Assembly: GCA_030429345.1 (NCBI GenBank)
Contig: JAUIFJ010000021.1
Location: 21,616-85,615 of the forward strand
DNA from: a bacterium
Lineage (GTDB): Bacteria > CAIWAD01
Length of the DNA stretch: 64,000 bases
Direction: 5' to 3'
This document shows positions 39,892-47,640 of this stretch, in pieces. The translations under genes were made by a program, and so were the position numbers. Positions within the stretch are counted from its first letter, which is position 1, and every line of letters begins with the position of its first letter. The notes under the pieces were generated by a model. It saw nothing but the letters and a program-made list of their open reading frames with translations. It did no database searches and was not told where the DNA came from.

Positions 39892-40388
39892 GCCTGGCTC
39901 CCGCTCTTCAGCGAGCTGCGGATCAGGTCCTCGTGGGCCGCCCGATCCAGGCTCTTCTGCAGCAGGGTCTCGGCGGCGGAAAGGCTCAGGTCCACCAGCT
40001 CGTCCTGGGCATTCTGCAGCACCTTCTGGCGCTCCAGCTCCAGCTCGCGGCGGGCCTTCTCCTTTTCCGCCTGGGCCTCGGCCTTGGCGGCTTCCATCTG
40101 GTCGGCCTCGAAGCGCTTGGCGCGCTCGCGGCTTTCTGCCAGCATCTTCTGGGACTCGGCGCGCGCCTCGTTCAGATTGGCCTCGTAGCCCTTGCGGGCA
40201 TCCTCGGCTGCCTGACGATCGCTGGCCGCCTGTTCCAGGTCCTGGCGGATCCCGTCTTCGCGGTTCTTCAGTCCCTGCAGAATGGGACCCCAGGCAAACT
40301 TGCCCAGAATCACCAGCAGCAGGATGAAGGTGAGCAGGGTCCACAGGACCGAGCCCGGATCCACGGAGAAGATCTGGTTGAGAGTCAT
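39888..40388 (-). CDS. atpF: ATP synthase F0 subunit b
   Basis: 166 residues: one N-terminal membrane helix (PGSVLWTLLTFILLLVILGKFAW) followed by a long charged helix (about 35-140) rich in Glu, Arg and Gln, which forms the dimeric peripheral stalk. The final part (LVDLSLSAAETLLQKSLD) binds subunit delta. It lies between atpE and atpH. Confidence 0.93.
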   Translation of the reverse strand: MTLNQIFSVDPGSVLWTLLTFILLLVILGKFAWGPILQGLKNREDGIRQDLEQAASDRQAAEDARKGYEANLNEARAESQKMLAESRERAKRFEADQMEAAKAEAQAEKEKARRELELERQKVLQNAQDELVDLSLSAAETLLQKSLDRAAHEDLIRSSLKSGSQA

Positions 40389-40425
40389 TGTGGTCCTTCC
40401 TTCCGAAAAGGTCCCGGACGCTTGT

Positions 40426-40647
40426 CTAGCCCAGGGCGATCAGCAGGCAGATCACGGCGGCGAAGAAGGCCACACCCTCGATCAGGGCGGCGGAAATGAT
40501 CATGGCCGTCTGGATCTTGGCCGTCGCTTCCGGCTGACGGGAAATGCCGTCCATCGCGCTGCCGCCGATTCGACCGATGCCCAGGCCCGCGCCCAGAGCC
40601 ACCAGACCCGCACCGATGCCCGCGCCCATGATTCCGATTGTTTCCAT
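40426..40647 (-). CDS. atpE: ATP synthase F0 subunit c
   Basis: 73 residues, a two-helix hairpin: the Gly-rich helix 1 (GAGIGAGLVALGAGLGIGRIGG), the polar loop SRQPEA and helix 2 with the ion-binding Glu in SAALIEGVAFFAAV. The residues that make a sodium site in Ilyobacter-type rings (Gln in helix 1, Ser/Thr after the Glu) are Ile and Gly here, so a proton-coupled ring is inferred. Confidence 0.95.
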   Translation of the reverse strand: METIGIMGAGIGAGLVALGAGLGIGRIGGSAMDGISRQPEATAKIQTAMIISAALIEGVAFFAAVICLLIALG

Positions 40648-40689
40648 CTGTCTGTGTCTCCCGAAAAGGATTGAAGGTTGTTGTGTGAT

Positions 40690-41709
40690 TCAGTGTTGAT
40701 GGATGCTGCCGCCGACGAAGATCGAGGTCAACATCACGAAAACGTAGGCCTGCAGGAAGGCCACGAAGAGTTCCAGAATGCTGAAGAGGGCCGCGAAGGG
40801 CACGATGCCCAGGGCCAGCAGCGGCACCAGGATCAGGCCCATGAAGGCCGCCAGCACGGCGTGGCCCGCCATCAGGTTGGCGAAGAGGCGCACGCAAAGC
40901 GCGAAGGGCTTGGTGAACATGCCCAGGAACTCGATCGGCAGCAGGATCGGCGCGACGAGGATCGGCACGCCGTGGGGCATCAGGCCCTTGAAGTGGCCGA
41001 TGACGCCATGCTCGCGAATGCCGGCCCACTGGATCAGCACGAAGGCCATCAGGGCCAGGCCAAGGGTGATGCTCAGGTTGCCCGTCGCGCTGGAGCCGAA
41101 GGGCACCATGCCCAACAGGTTCATGGTCAGAATGAAGAAGAACAGGGTCAGGAAGAAGGGCATGTACTTCACGCCGTCGTCGCCCGCTGTAGGACGGACC
41201 ACCTCGTCGCGGAAGTAGACGATCAGCACCTCGACCAGGTTGCCCAGGCCGCGGGGATTGCGGCTGCCGGCGCTTCGGCGGGCCAGCATCAGCACCACGA
41301 AGAGCAGCACCCCTGCGAAGAACATGTAGACGATGTGCTTGCTGACCGGGATCCAGGCCTCGCCGGGCTTGCTCGGCACGCGCCACTTGATGATGGGGTT
41401 TCCTTCGGCGGTGGCGGCGTGCATGCCGTCCAGGAAGGGAGCGCGGATCTTCCAGTCCTTGGTATAGATCTTGGCGCCGGGGAGCTCGAGCTTCTGCAGG
41501 TCGACCAGGTGGTGCTCGATGTTGTGCTTGATCTTCTCGCCGCTGGACATCTCTCCGTGCCCACCGTGGGCATCGCCGTGATGCGCGTCGGCGGTGGTGG
41601 CGGCCTTGCCGTGATCGTGGCCGCCGTGGTCGTGATCGCCGGCGGCGAAGAGGGTGCCGGACCAGGCCAGGCAGAGCAGCAACAGAGCCAGGTGGGACAA
41701 GCGCTTCAT
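40690..41709 (-). CDS. atpB: ATP synthase F0 subunit a with exported His-rich N-terminal extension
   Basis: 339 residues. The membrane part has the conserved helices (LTMNLLGMVPFGSSATGNLS, and PFALCVRLFANLMAGH with the essential Arg). Before it lies an unusual stretch: a signal-peptide-like leader (residues 1-23) followed by a segment with eight His in 25-52 (DHDHGGHDHG, ADAHHGDAHGGHGE). Long N-terminal extensions occur in subunit a of FCB-group bacteria; the His/Asp pattern suggests metal or proton binding, which is inference. The start overlaps the AtpI-like gene as ATGA. Confidence 0.93.
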   Translation of the reverse strand: MKRLSHLALLLLCLAWSGTLFAAGDHDHGGHDHGKAATTADAHHGDAHGGHGEMSSGEKIKHNIEHHLVDLQKLELPGAKIYTKDWKIRAPFLDGMHAATAEGNPIIKWRVPSKPGEAWIPVSKHIVYMFFAGVLLFVVLMLARRSAGSRNPRGLGNLVEVLIVYFRDEVVRPTAGDDGVKYMPFFLTLFFFILTMNLLGMVPFGSSATGNLSITLGLALMAFVLIQWAGIREHGVIGHFKGLMPHGVPILVAPILLPIEFLGMFTKPFALCVRLFANLMAGHAVLAAFMGLILVPLLALGIVPFAALFSILELFVAFLQAYVFVMLTSIFVGGSIHQH

Positions 41710-42029
41710 TCGGTCTTCGTTCCCCGTGTATGCGGCCCGGACTCCGGTCCGCGTCGCAGTTTCATTGTATACAGCGCCAACTGGGCGCCGATGCCAAGCA
41801 TGTAGACTGCCAGCAGCGAGACCGCGAAACGGACCAGCTGCTCCTTCTCCAGGCTCCTCGAGAGCAGGATCAGGCTCAAGGTGACCAGCATGAGCTTCAA
41901 CAGGAACGCGCCCGTGAAGCGTGCCAGGTACTGCAGCGGTTCGCGGCCGACCGCGCCCCGTGTGATCAGCCAGCCCAGCAGGGCCAGACCCAGGCCGGCG
42001 AGCACTCCGCCGGTGATCTCAGGAGGCAT
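41706..42029 (-). CDS. atpI: AtpI-like ATP synthase subunit I membrane protein
   Basis: 107 residues with four predicted membrane segments (GVLAGLGLALLGWLITRG, YLARFTGAFLLKLMLVTLSL, FAVSLLAVYMLGIGAQLALY and a shorter one). Its place just before atpB and its size match the ATP synthase subunit I family, which helps assemble the c-ring or supplies Mg2+ in some species. It overlaps AtpZ by 11 bases. Confidence 0.75.
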   Translation of the reverse strand: MPPEITGGVLAGLGLALLGWLITRGAVGREPLQYLARFTGAFLLKLMLVTLSLILLSRSLEKEQLVRFAVSLLAVYMLGIGAQLALYTMKLRRGPESGPHTRGTKTE

Positions 42030-42270
42030 GATCCTGCCTTTCCTCCTCCTCCGCCCGGCGCTGCAGGTCTTTCAGACGCAGCAGCAGCCAGTAGAATGCC
42101 GCTGCGAAACTGAGGATCAGCAGCAGCAGCATCATCCAGGGCTTCGTGCCCCAGCGGGCATCCAGCTTCCAGCCGCCCCAGGCGCCCAGGGCAATGGCCA
42201 GGCCGAAACGCAGGCCCAGTTCCAGGAACTGGCCGGCGCGGCCATAGCCTTCGCCAATGCCCGAACTCAC
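42019..42270 (-). CDS. atpZ: AtpZ/AtpI-family small membrane protein
   Basis: 83 residues from a GTG start that overlaps the bactofilin stop (GTGA). Two membrane helices (GLRFGLAIALGAWGGWKLDARWG and MMLLLLILSFAAAFYWLLLRL) around a short loop match the AtpZ (F0F1-ATPase gene 1) family, including the GGxxLD turn. It sits at the head of the ATP synthase genes, as is usual. Confidence 0.82.
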   Translation of the reverse strand: MSSGIGEGYGRAGQFLELGLRFGLAIALGAWGGWKLDARWGTKPWMMLLLLILSFAAAFYWLLLRLKDLQRRAEEEERQDHAS

Positions 42271-42710
42271 CCCTTCTTGCTGTCCGCGCCGAAGAGACCA
42301 CTCTTCGGGCTATCGGAAGCGGGGGTCGCGGCAGGCTGCGTCGCCTTCGTGCCGCTGTCGGCGGGAGAACCGCCTTCGGGCTTGCCGCCCATGTTGCACA
42401 TGCCCTCGAAGCGGGCTCCGTCCTCGATCACCAGGCGCACCGTGACCAGATCGCCTTCGAGGCGCGAAGTGCCTTTGAGCTCGACCTTTTCGCTGGCCTG
42501 GATGCTGCCTTTGATCAGCCCGGCGGTGCTGATGTGGCGTCCCTTCAGGTCGCCGTCCACCTTGCCGGTGCTGCCGACGGTGATCGTTCCTTCGGAAGTC
42601 ACCTCGCCGGTCAAATGTCCTTCAATGCGCACGCTGTCCTTGGACTCGATGGTCCCCTTGAAGACCGCGTCCTTGCTGAGGACTGTTTCACCCTTGCTGT
42701 TGCCGTCCAT
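42267..42710 (-). CDS. Bactofilin family polymer-forming protein
   Basis: 147 residues. The bactofilin beta-helix domain is clear at about 10-110: LSKDAVFKGTIESKDSVRIEGHLTGEVTSEGTITVGSTGKVDGDLKG is its repetitive start, with further turns of about six residues each. The C-terminal 40 residues are Pro/Ser/Lys-rich and disordered. Bactofilins form filaments at the inner membrane and often position peptidoglycan hydrolases. The M23 gene lies 12 bases upstream, a known pairing. Confidence 0.92.
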   Translation of the reverse strand: MDGNSKGETVLSKDAVFKGTIESKDSVRIEGHLTGEVTSEGTITVGSTGKVDGDLKGRHISTAGLIKGSIQASEKVELKGTSRLEGDLVTVRLVIEDGARFEGMCNMGGKPEGGSPADSGTKATQPAATPASDSPKSGLFGADSKKG

Positions 42711-42722
42711 GGCCTGTCCTTT

Positions 42723-43439
42723 CTAGTGCTCGTCCGCTGTCCGGGCGGCGGCCGCCTGCAGCCCGGTTTCGCTCAGTGTCGGCGCGGGGTCGACGAAGCG
42801 GCCCTCGTGCTGCAGGGCATAGTGCAGGTGCGCCCCGCCGTCCTTCATGGGAGCGACCCGTCCGATCAGTTCGCCCCGCGAGACCCGGTCCCCCAGGCGG
42901 CAGAGCGGCGGGTCCAGATGCCCGTACCAGCTGATCCAGTCCTCTTCATGATCAATGAGAACCAGCCAGCCCCAGCGGCTCGTCTCCCCGCGGAAGATGA
43001 CCTGCCCGCCGGCGGAAGCCAGAACGGCCTCGTGCTTTCGGGTAGCCAGGTCGACCCCGGGATGGCTTGCGGCTCCGGGCCATTCGGCCTGCTCGAAGCC
43101 GCGGCTCAAACGCCCCTCGACGGGCGACCCGACGGGCGGTCCCCCGCCCAGTCCGTTTCCCCGTCCGCTGAGCGCCTGCTGAGCGCTGGCCGGAGCCGGC
43201 CGCAGACCCAGGTCGAGTGTCCGACGCAGGCCCTCATTGAGCTCGCCCACGGCGGCCAGGTCCCGTTGCAGTTCCCGGATCCGCAGCATCTCGCGGCGCA
43301 GGCGGCGATTTTCTTCCCGCAGATCGGCGTCTTCGCGCGCCTGAAGAACCAACCAGCCGTAGTGGGTCAAAACCACGCCCAGCAGCAGGATCAGGCTGCG
43401 GCGCACTCGTCCGCGGGCAGCGTGTTCAATTTTTAACAT
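42723..43439 (-). CDS. M23-family membrane-anchored peptidoglycan endopeptidase
   Basis: 238 residues from the ATG at 43439 (MLKIEHAARGRVRRSLILLL); the longer frame to 43727 has no support. One membrane helix (about 16-34) and a coiled coil (about 38-75) precede the M23 domain. The zinc motifs are present: HxxxD in SHPGVDLAT and HxH in HLHYAL, with the usual WYGHLDPPL between. It should cut peptide crosslinks in the periplasm, probably guided by the adjacent bactofilin. Confidence 0.9.
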   Translation of the reverse strand: MLKIEHAARGRVRRSLILLLGVVLTHYGWLVLQAREDADLREENRRLRREMLRIRELQRDLAAVGELNEGLRRTLDLGLRPAPASAQQALSGRGNGLGGGPPVGSPVEGRLSRGFEQAEWPGAASHPGVDLATRKHEAVLASAGGQVIFRGETSRWGWLVLIDHEEDWISWYGHLDPPLCRLGDRVSRGELIGRVAPMKDGGAHLHYALQHEGRFVDPAPTLSETGLQAAAARTADEH

Positions 43440-43713
43440 TCTAACAAAGAACTGTGCGACACAAAAACTTAACAGTAAAAAGATTTCCCCCCTTAGAAGC
43501 AATGGCAAGCGCGCAACATCCGGGGCCTGAGCGCTCTTTTTTCCCGTGGTCGCGGAAAAGCCGAGGGCAGGTTCAGCATTTTGCAGCGTGTCCAGCGAAC
43601 TGGACAAGAGAGAGCACGGGAAGGGGTCCGGCCTCTTTTGGGCTTGACTGCCTGCAGCCGGCTTAACAGGTTGTGCGGGCGCTTTTCCGGTTCTCCCAAT
43701 CCAGGAGAACCCC

Positions 43714-44907
43714 ATGCCCGAGACCATGGCACTCAGCTTTCGGCCCAGTGCGGCCGGCGCGAAACGCCTTCCCCTCCACGAGCACCTGCCTCCGGCAACG
43801 GCCGCACTGCTGCTGCTGGACCAGTTGCGTCCGACGCCCGACTGGCATTTTCACCCGGACTCCCCGCGGGAAACACTCTGGCATCTGCTGCTCGACCTGG
43901 AGGGGCCGCTTGGGCACCTGGCCCTGCCTGTATTCCGTTCCCTGGAAGAAGGCCTGGACGAAGAAGGTCCCGGAATCAAACGCGCCGAACTGGAACGCCT
44001 CTGCTGGTACCGCCAGCTTCTGGCCTTGGGTCGTCGCGCCCGGCTGCGCGAGGCCCTGGAAGGGGAAATCACCCGCGCGGATCACAGCCGGCTCTTCCAT
44101 TGCGAGATCCTGCACCTTTTTGCACTAAGCCGGGGCAAGGCAAGCAAGCTGGCGCGCAAGGCCCTCGAGCGGGAAGTCCTGCTGCGCCAGGACTGCGGCA
44201 GCGAATGGCGCCGGCAGCGCGCGCGTGCCCTGCTGGCCCGGCAGCAGAGCGAAGAAGCCTGCCGGCAAATGATCCTGCGGGCCCGCAGCCAGGGAGTGCA
44301 GATCCGCCTTCGGCATCTGGCAGGGCAGGGGCTTCCGGATGCGGACTGCCTGAGGGATGCCCTGCGCCTGACGCGGCCGGCCTCGCTGGGTCGCCTGCTG
44401 GAAGCATGGCTCGGCCGGCAGCACGTGCGCCTTCGTCTGGAGTTCTCCGGCTGGCCGCTGCTTCGCGGTCTGCTGCAGGCCCTGCTCGATCCGGGCGGAC
44501 CGGTGGTCGAGGTCCAGGCCGGCGCACTGCCCGCGAAACTGCCCCTCGAAGCGGGCTGCCTGCTCGTGATCCACCAGGACTACGGAGATCCGCCGCGACT
44601 GCCGACCCTGCCGGAAGAGGGGCGGGCACTCTGGCTCTGCCCCGGGGGCCCCGTCGCGGAAGGATGGACGGAAGTCGGTTCCCCGCTGGACGCGCGCCTG
44701 CATCGCACGCTGGGCGGCAGCTGGCTGAAGCACCCGGAACAGGTCCTGCCCCTGCGGCAGTTTGTCGCACAGGTGGAAGGGCAGTACATCCGGGAAGTCC
44801 TGCGCCTGCATCACGGCGTCAAGATGCGCGCCTGCGAAAGCCTGGGCATCGCCCGGCAGACCCTGTACTCCAAACTGGCCGAAACGGAAGGGCTGGACTA
44901 CCACTGA
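43714..44907 (+). CDS. Orphan regulator with C-terminal Fis-type HTH
   Basis: 397 residues from the ATG at 43714, with AGGAG six bases upstream. Only the last 45 residues are recognisable: YIREVLRLHHGVKMRACESLGIARQTLYSKL is the Fis/NtrC-type HTH. There is no AAA+ domain, receiver domain or GAFTGA loop. The first 340 residues are Leu/Arg-rich and mostly helical; residues 225-335 contain strands that might be a decayed or diverged nucleotide-binding fold (CLLVIHQDYGDPP, ALWLCPGGPVAEG). It could be a sigma-54 activator that has lost its ATPase, or an unrelated regulator. It is convergent with the CNNM-type gene. Confidence 0.65.
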   Translation: MPETMALSFRPSAAGAKRLPLHEHLPPATAALLLLDQLRPTPDWHFHPDSPRETLWHLLLDLEGPLGHLALPVFRSLEEGLDEEGPGIKRAELERLCWYRQLLALGRRARLREALEGEITRADHSRLFHCEILHLFALSRGKASKLARKALEREVLLRQDCGSEWRRQRARALLARQQSEEACRQMILRARSQGVQIRLRHLAGQGLPDADCLRDALRLTRPASLGRLLEAWLGRQHVRLRLEFSGWPLLRGLLQALLDPGGPVVEVQAGALPAKLPLEAGCLLVIHQDYGDPPRLPTLPEEGRALWLCPGGPVAEGWTEVGSPLDARLHRTLGGSWLKHPEQVLPLRQFVAQVEGQYIREVLRLHHGVKMRACESLGIARQTLYSKLAETEGLDYH

Positions 44908-44998
44908 GGCGGAAGGCAACCTGCGCCAAGGAAGCTGGCGGGTCGCGGAAGCCGCTGTCGAAAAGCGGCGCGGCGGCTGGGTAGGGTTTTTCCGCGCT

Positions 44999-46225
44999 TC
45001 AGGAACTGCCTGCCCCGTCCCGCTCCCCTGTCTCACGAAGCATCAGGTTGCCCAGCCGGTTTGCCTGGGCGGAGAGCACACGGAACTCCAGGTCCTCGAT
45101 CTCGAGGGTCTCGCCGCGTTCCGGAATCCGTCCCAGGCCGTTGATCAGCCAGCCGCCGATGGTCTCCCAGTCGCTTTCCGGCTCGGGGCGCTCGAGGAGT
45201 TCGCAGACCTCGTCGAGCGGCGTGGAGGCGTCGAGCAGGATGCGGCCGTCGGCGAGGCGCACGGGCGCGGTCCGCACGGAGTCGTGCTCGTCGTCGATGT
45301 CGCCGAGCAGCTCCTCCATCAGGTCTTCCAGCGTGACCAGTCCCGCCGTGCCGCCGAACTCGTCAAGGACCACGGCCAGCTGGCATTTCCCGCTGCCGAA
45401 AGCCGCCAACTGGCTCTTGGCGCTGCGGCTGCCCGGCACGGCGGGCACCGCGCGCACCAGGGCGGCAATGCTTTCCGGTGCCCGGAACAGGTCGTGGGCC
45501 ATGACGTAGCCGATGATGTGATCCAGGGTTTCCCTGTAGACCAGCACCTTGGTGAAGCCGTGTCTCACGACGATCGCCGCGAGTTCCTCTGCGCCGGCCT
45601 GTTCCTCGATGGCGACGATCTCCGTGCGCGGGGTCATGACCTCTTCCAGGGTTGTCTCACGCAGCTCGAAGACGCGGCGGGCGATCTCGCGGCCCGTATC
45701 CTCCTGTTCCTCTTCCGGGGAGGGGAAGAACAGGGTATGCATGTGCGCCCGCAGCTCCATTGCGCCGGTTTCCCGCTCGCCTTCCCCGGAGCGCGGAGTC
45801 AGGAAGCGCAAAAAGCGAACCAGCGGCCAGAGAGCCAGGTGGAAGGGGCGGATCAGCAGGCTCATCCAGGGAAAGAGCCGATAGCGCAGCTGGTGGAAAA
45901 GGGCCTTGGGCAGAAGTTCGCCGAAGAGGAAGATCACCAGCGTGCCAAGGGCCAGGACACCTTCCTGGCTCCAGCCGGCAGCGACCAGGCTGACCGCCAG
46001 CAGCGAGCTGAAGGCCGTGTTGCTGATGTTGGTCCCGACCAGGCAGGTGATCAGGAAGGGTTCCGGATTGCGGAAGTAGTGCCGCGTGCTCCCGCTTCCC
46101 AGACGCTCGCGCTTGTGCCACATGTCCGGCAGCAGGCCGTTGAGCGCCGTGAAGCCGATCTCGGCCCCGCTGAAAAGGGCGCTCAGCAGAAGAAGCAACA
46201 GCAGAAGGAGCAGCAGGCTCAACAC
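44999..46225 (-). CDS. CNNM/CorC-type (HlyC/CorC family) membrane protein with CBS domains
   Basis: 408 residues from a GTG at 46225 that overlaps the yigZ stop; a longer frame is rejected as shadow. The DUF21 membrane domain covers about 1-190 with three or four helices and the SALFSGAEIGFTAL start. A CBS pair follows (VFELRETTLEEVMTPRTEIVAI, GFTKVLVYRETLDHIIGYVMAHD) and then the CorC-HlyC domain (LAVVLDEFGGTAGLVTLEDLMEELLGDIDDEHD). Members handle Mg2+ or other divalent cations; substrate and direction are not shown by the sequence. Confidence 0.88.
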   Translation of the reverse strand: MLSLLLLLLLLLLLSALFSGAEIGFTALNGLLPDMWHKRERLGSGSTRHYFRNPEPFLITCLVGTNISNTAFSSLLAVSLVAAGWSQEGVLALGTLVIFLFGELLPKALFHQLRYRLFPWMSLLIRPFHLALWPLVRFLRFLTPRSGEGERETGAMELRAHMHTLFFPSPEEEQEDTGREIARRVFELRETTLEEVMTPRTEIVAIEEQAGAEELAAIVVRHGFTKVLVYRETLDHIIGYVMAHDLFRAPESIAALVRAVPAVPGSRSAKSQLAAFGSGKCQLAVVLDEFGGTAGLVTLEDLMEELLGDIDDEHDSVRTAPVRLADGRILLDASTPLDEVCELLERPEPESDWETIGGWLINGLGRIPERGETLEIEDLEFRVLSAQANRLGNLMLRETGERDGAGSS

Positions 46226-46836
46226 GGCTCTACCTTGCCGCGGCCCTGCAGCAGGACTTCGGCGCGCTTCAGGAATTCCTGCTCGCGGGAAAGGGGAAGG
46301 GCCAGCAGCAGTTCGGCCTCGACGCCCGGGCGGGCACCTTCCTCGAGCGCATCGCACTCGTCCATCAGGCGCTTGAAGAGGGTCATCCGTTCCCAGGGAA
46401 GGACCGCGCGCAGGCGGCTTCGTCGTATACGCTCTTCGCGCGGACAGTCCTCGAGGGCCGCGCGGGCCGCTTCGCCGTAGGCGCGGACCAGGCCGCCGGT
46501 GCCCAGCTTGACGCCGCCGAACCAGCGGACCACGACCACCAGCAGGTCGCTGAGGCCCGAGCGGCGGATCTCGCCCAGGATCGGCTGACCGGCGCTCCCG
46601 GAGGGCTCGCCGTCATCGCTGCTGTATACATCGTCCAGGGAGGGAGGACCGAAGCGCCAGGCGGGACAGTGGTGGCGGGCCTTGTGATGCTCTTCGCGTA
46701 TACGGGCGTGCGCCAGGCGCGCCTGCTCTGTCGAACGCGCCGGCTCGACGCAGGCCAGGAAGGTGCTGCGGCGGACCTTGATCTCGGCCCGGGCGGATTC
46801 CAGGGGCACCGGGTAGCGGTCTTCCGCTTTGTCCAT
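46219..46836 (-). CDS. yigZ: YigZ/IMPACT-family protein
   Basis: 205 residues. The IMPACT N-terminal domain is clear: RSTFLACVEPARSTEQA, HHKARHHCPAWRFG, DDGEPSGSAGQPILGEI and VVVRWFGGVKLGTGGLVRAYGEAA. The C-terminal DUF1949 domain follows. Its role in bacteria is not firmly known; the eukaryotic relative is a translation regulator. It lies between rnc and the CNNM-type gene, overlapping the rnc stop by one base. Confidence 0.9.
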   Translation of the reverse strand: MDKAEDRYPVPLESARAEIKVRRSTFLACVEPARSTEQARLAHARIREEHHKARHHCPAWRFGPPSLDDVYSSDDGEPSGSAGQPILGEIRRSGLSDLLVVVVRWFGGVKLGTGGLVRAYGEAARAALEDCPREERIRRSRLRAVLPWERMTLFKRLMDECDALEEGARPGVEAELLLALPLSREQEFLKRAEVLLQGRGKVEPC

Positions 46837-47615
46837 CAGTCCCCGTTCTCCGCCTCGCCCTCGCCGGGATCCTCCTCGCGCCGCACTCCCAGTTGCCGCA
46901 GACCGGCGCGGGCCGCCTGCTGCTCGGCTTTCTTCTTGCTGCTTCCGGTCCCCTTGCCCACGGCGCGCTCGCCCAGGCGGACCTCGACCACGAAGAACTT
47001 GTTGTGATCCGGGCCGATCTCTTCGATCACTCGATAGGTCGGGGACCCCAGGTTGCGGTGCTGGCTCAGTTCCAGCAGCTGGCTCTTGTAGTTCTGGTTC
47101 TTGCGCACGACCTCTCGCAGGCTGATGCCTTCCAGCACGAAGTCGTCGACGAAACGACGCGCGGCGCGAATGCCGCCATCCAGGTAGATCGCGCCGATCA
47201 GCGCCTCGAAACTGTCTTCGAGAATGCTCTCGCGGTCCCGGCCACCGGTCCGTTCTTCGGATTCGGACAGCAGCAGGAAGGATCCCAGCTCGATCTCGCG
47301 GGCCTTGCCCACCAGGAACTTGCCGCTGACAATGATCGACTTGAACTGGGTCAGCTCGCCTTCCTTGCTCTCTTCCCGGCGACGAAAGAGGTGGTCGGCG
47401 ACGCAGAGGTCCAGGACCGCGTCCCCCAGGAACTCCAGCCGCTCGTTGGAGTCAAGGGTCGACTGCTCGTGCTGGCCGAGCCAGGAGCGGTGGCGCAAAC
47501 CCGTCAGTAGAAGCTCGGGATCGCGGAAGTGGTAGCCGATGCGTTCTTGCAGTGGAGTCAGTTCCGGGTGGGACCGACGATGCGAAGTGCGCTGAAAAAG
47601 AGCCAGCAGGTTCAT
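46836..47615 (-). CDS. rnc: Ribonuclease III
   Basis: 259 residues from the ATG at 47615 (MNLLALFQRT); the longer start at 47675 lies inside fabF. The signature NERLEFLGDAVLDLCVAD and the second active-site segment DSFEALIGAIYLDGG are present, followed by a double-stranded RNA-binding domain (YKSQLLELSQHRNLGSPTY...SKKKAEQQAARAGL). It processes rRNA precursors and other structured RNAs. Confidence 0.95.
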   Translation of the reverse strand: MNLLALFQRTSHRRSHPELTPLQERIGYHFRDPELLLTGLRHRSWLGQHEQSTLDSNERLEFLGDAVLDLCVADHLFRRREESKEGELTQFKSIIVSGKFLVGKAREIELGSFLLLSESEERTGGRDRESILEDSFEALIGAIYLDGGIRAARRFVDDFVLEGISLREVVRKNQNYKSQLLELSQHRNLGSPTYRVIEEIGPDHNKFFVVEVRLGERAVGKGTGSSKKKAEQQAARAGLRQLGVRREEDPGEGEAENGD

Positions 47616-47640
47616 GGCATTCGGTGATTGGGCCTGGACT

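Noticed and set aside
40426-40647. Sodium-dependent ATP synthase c-ring
   Set aside because: The Gln in helix 1 and the Ser/Thr after the ion-binding Glu are missing, so a proton ring is more likely.
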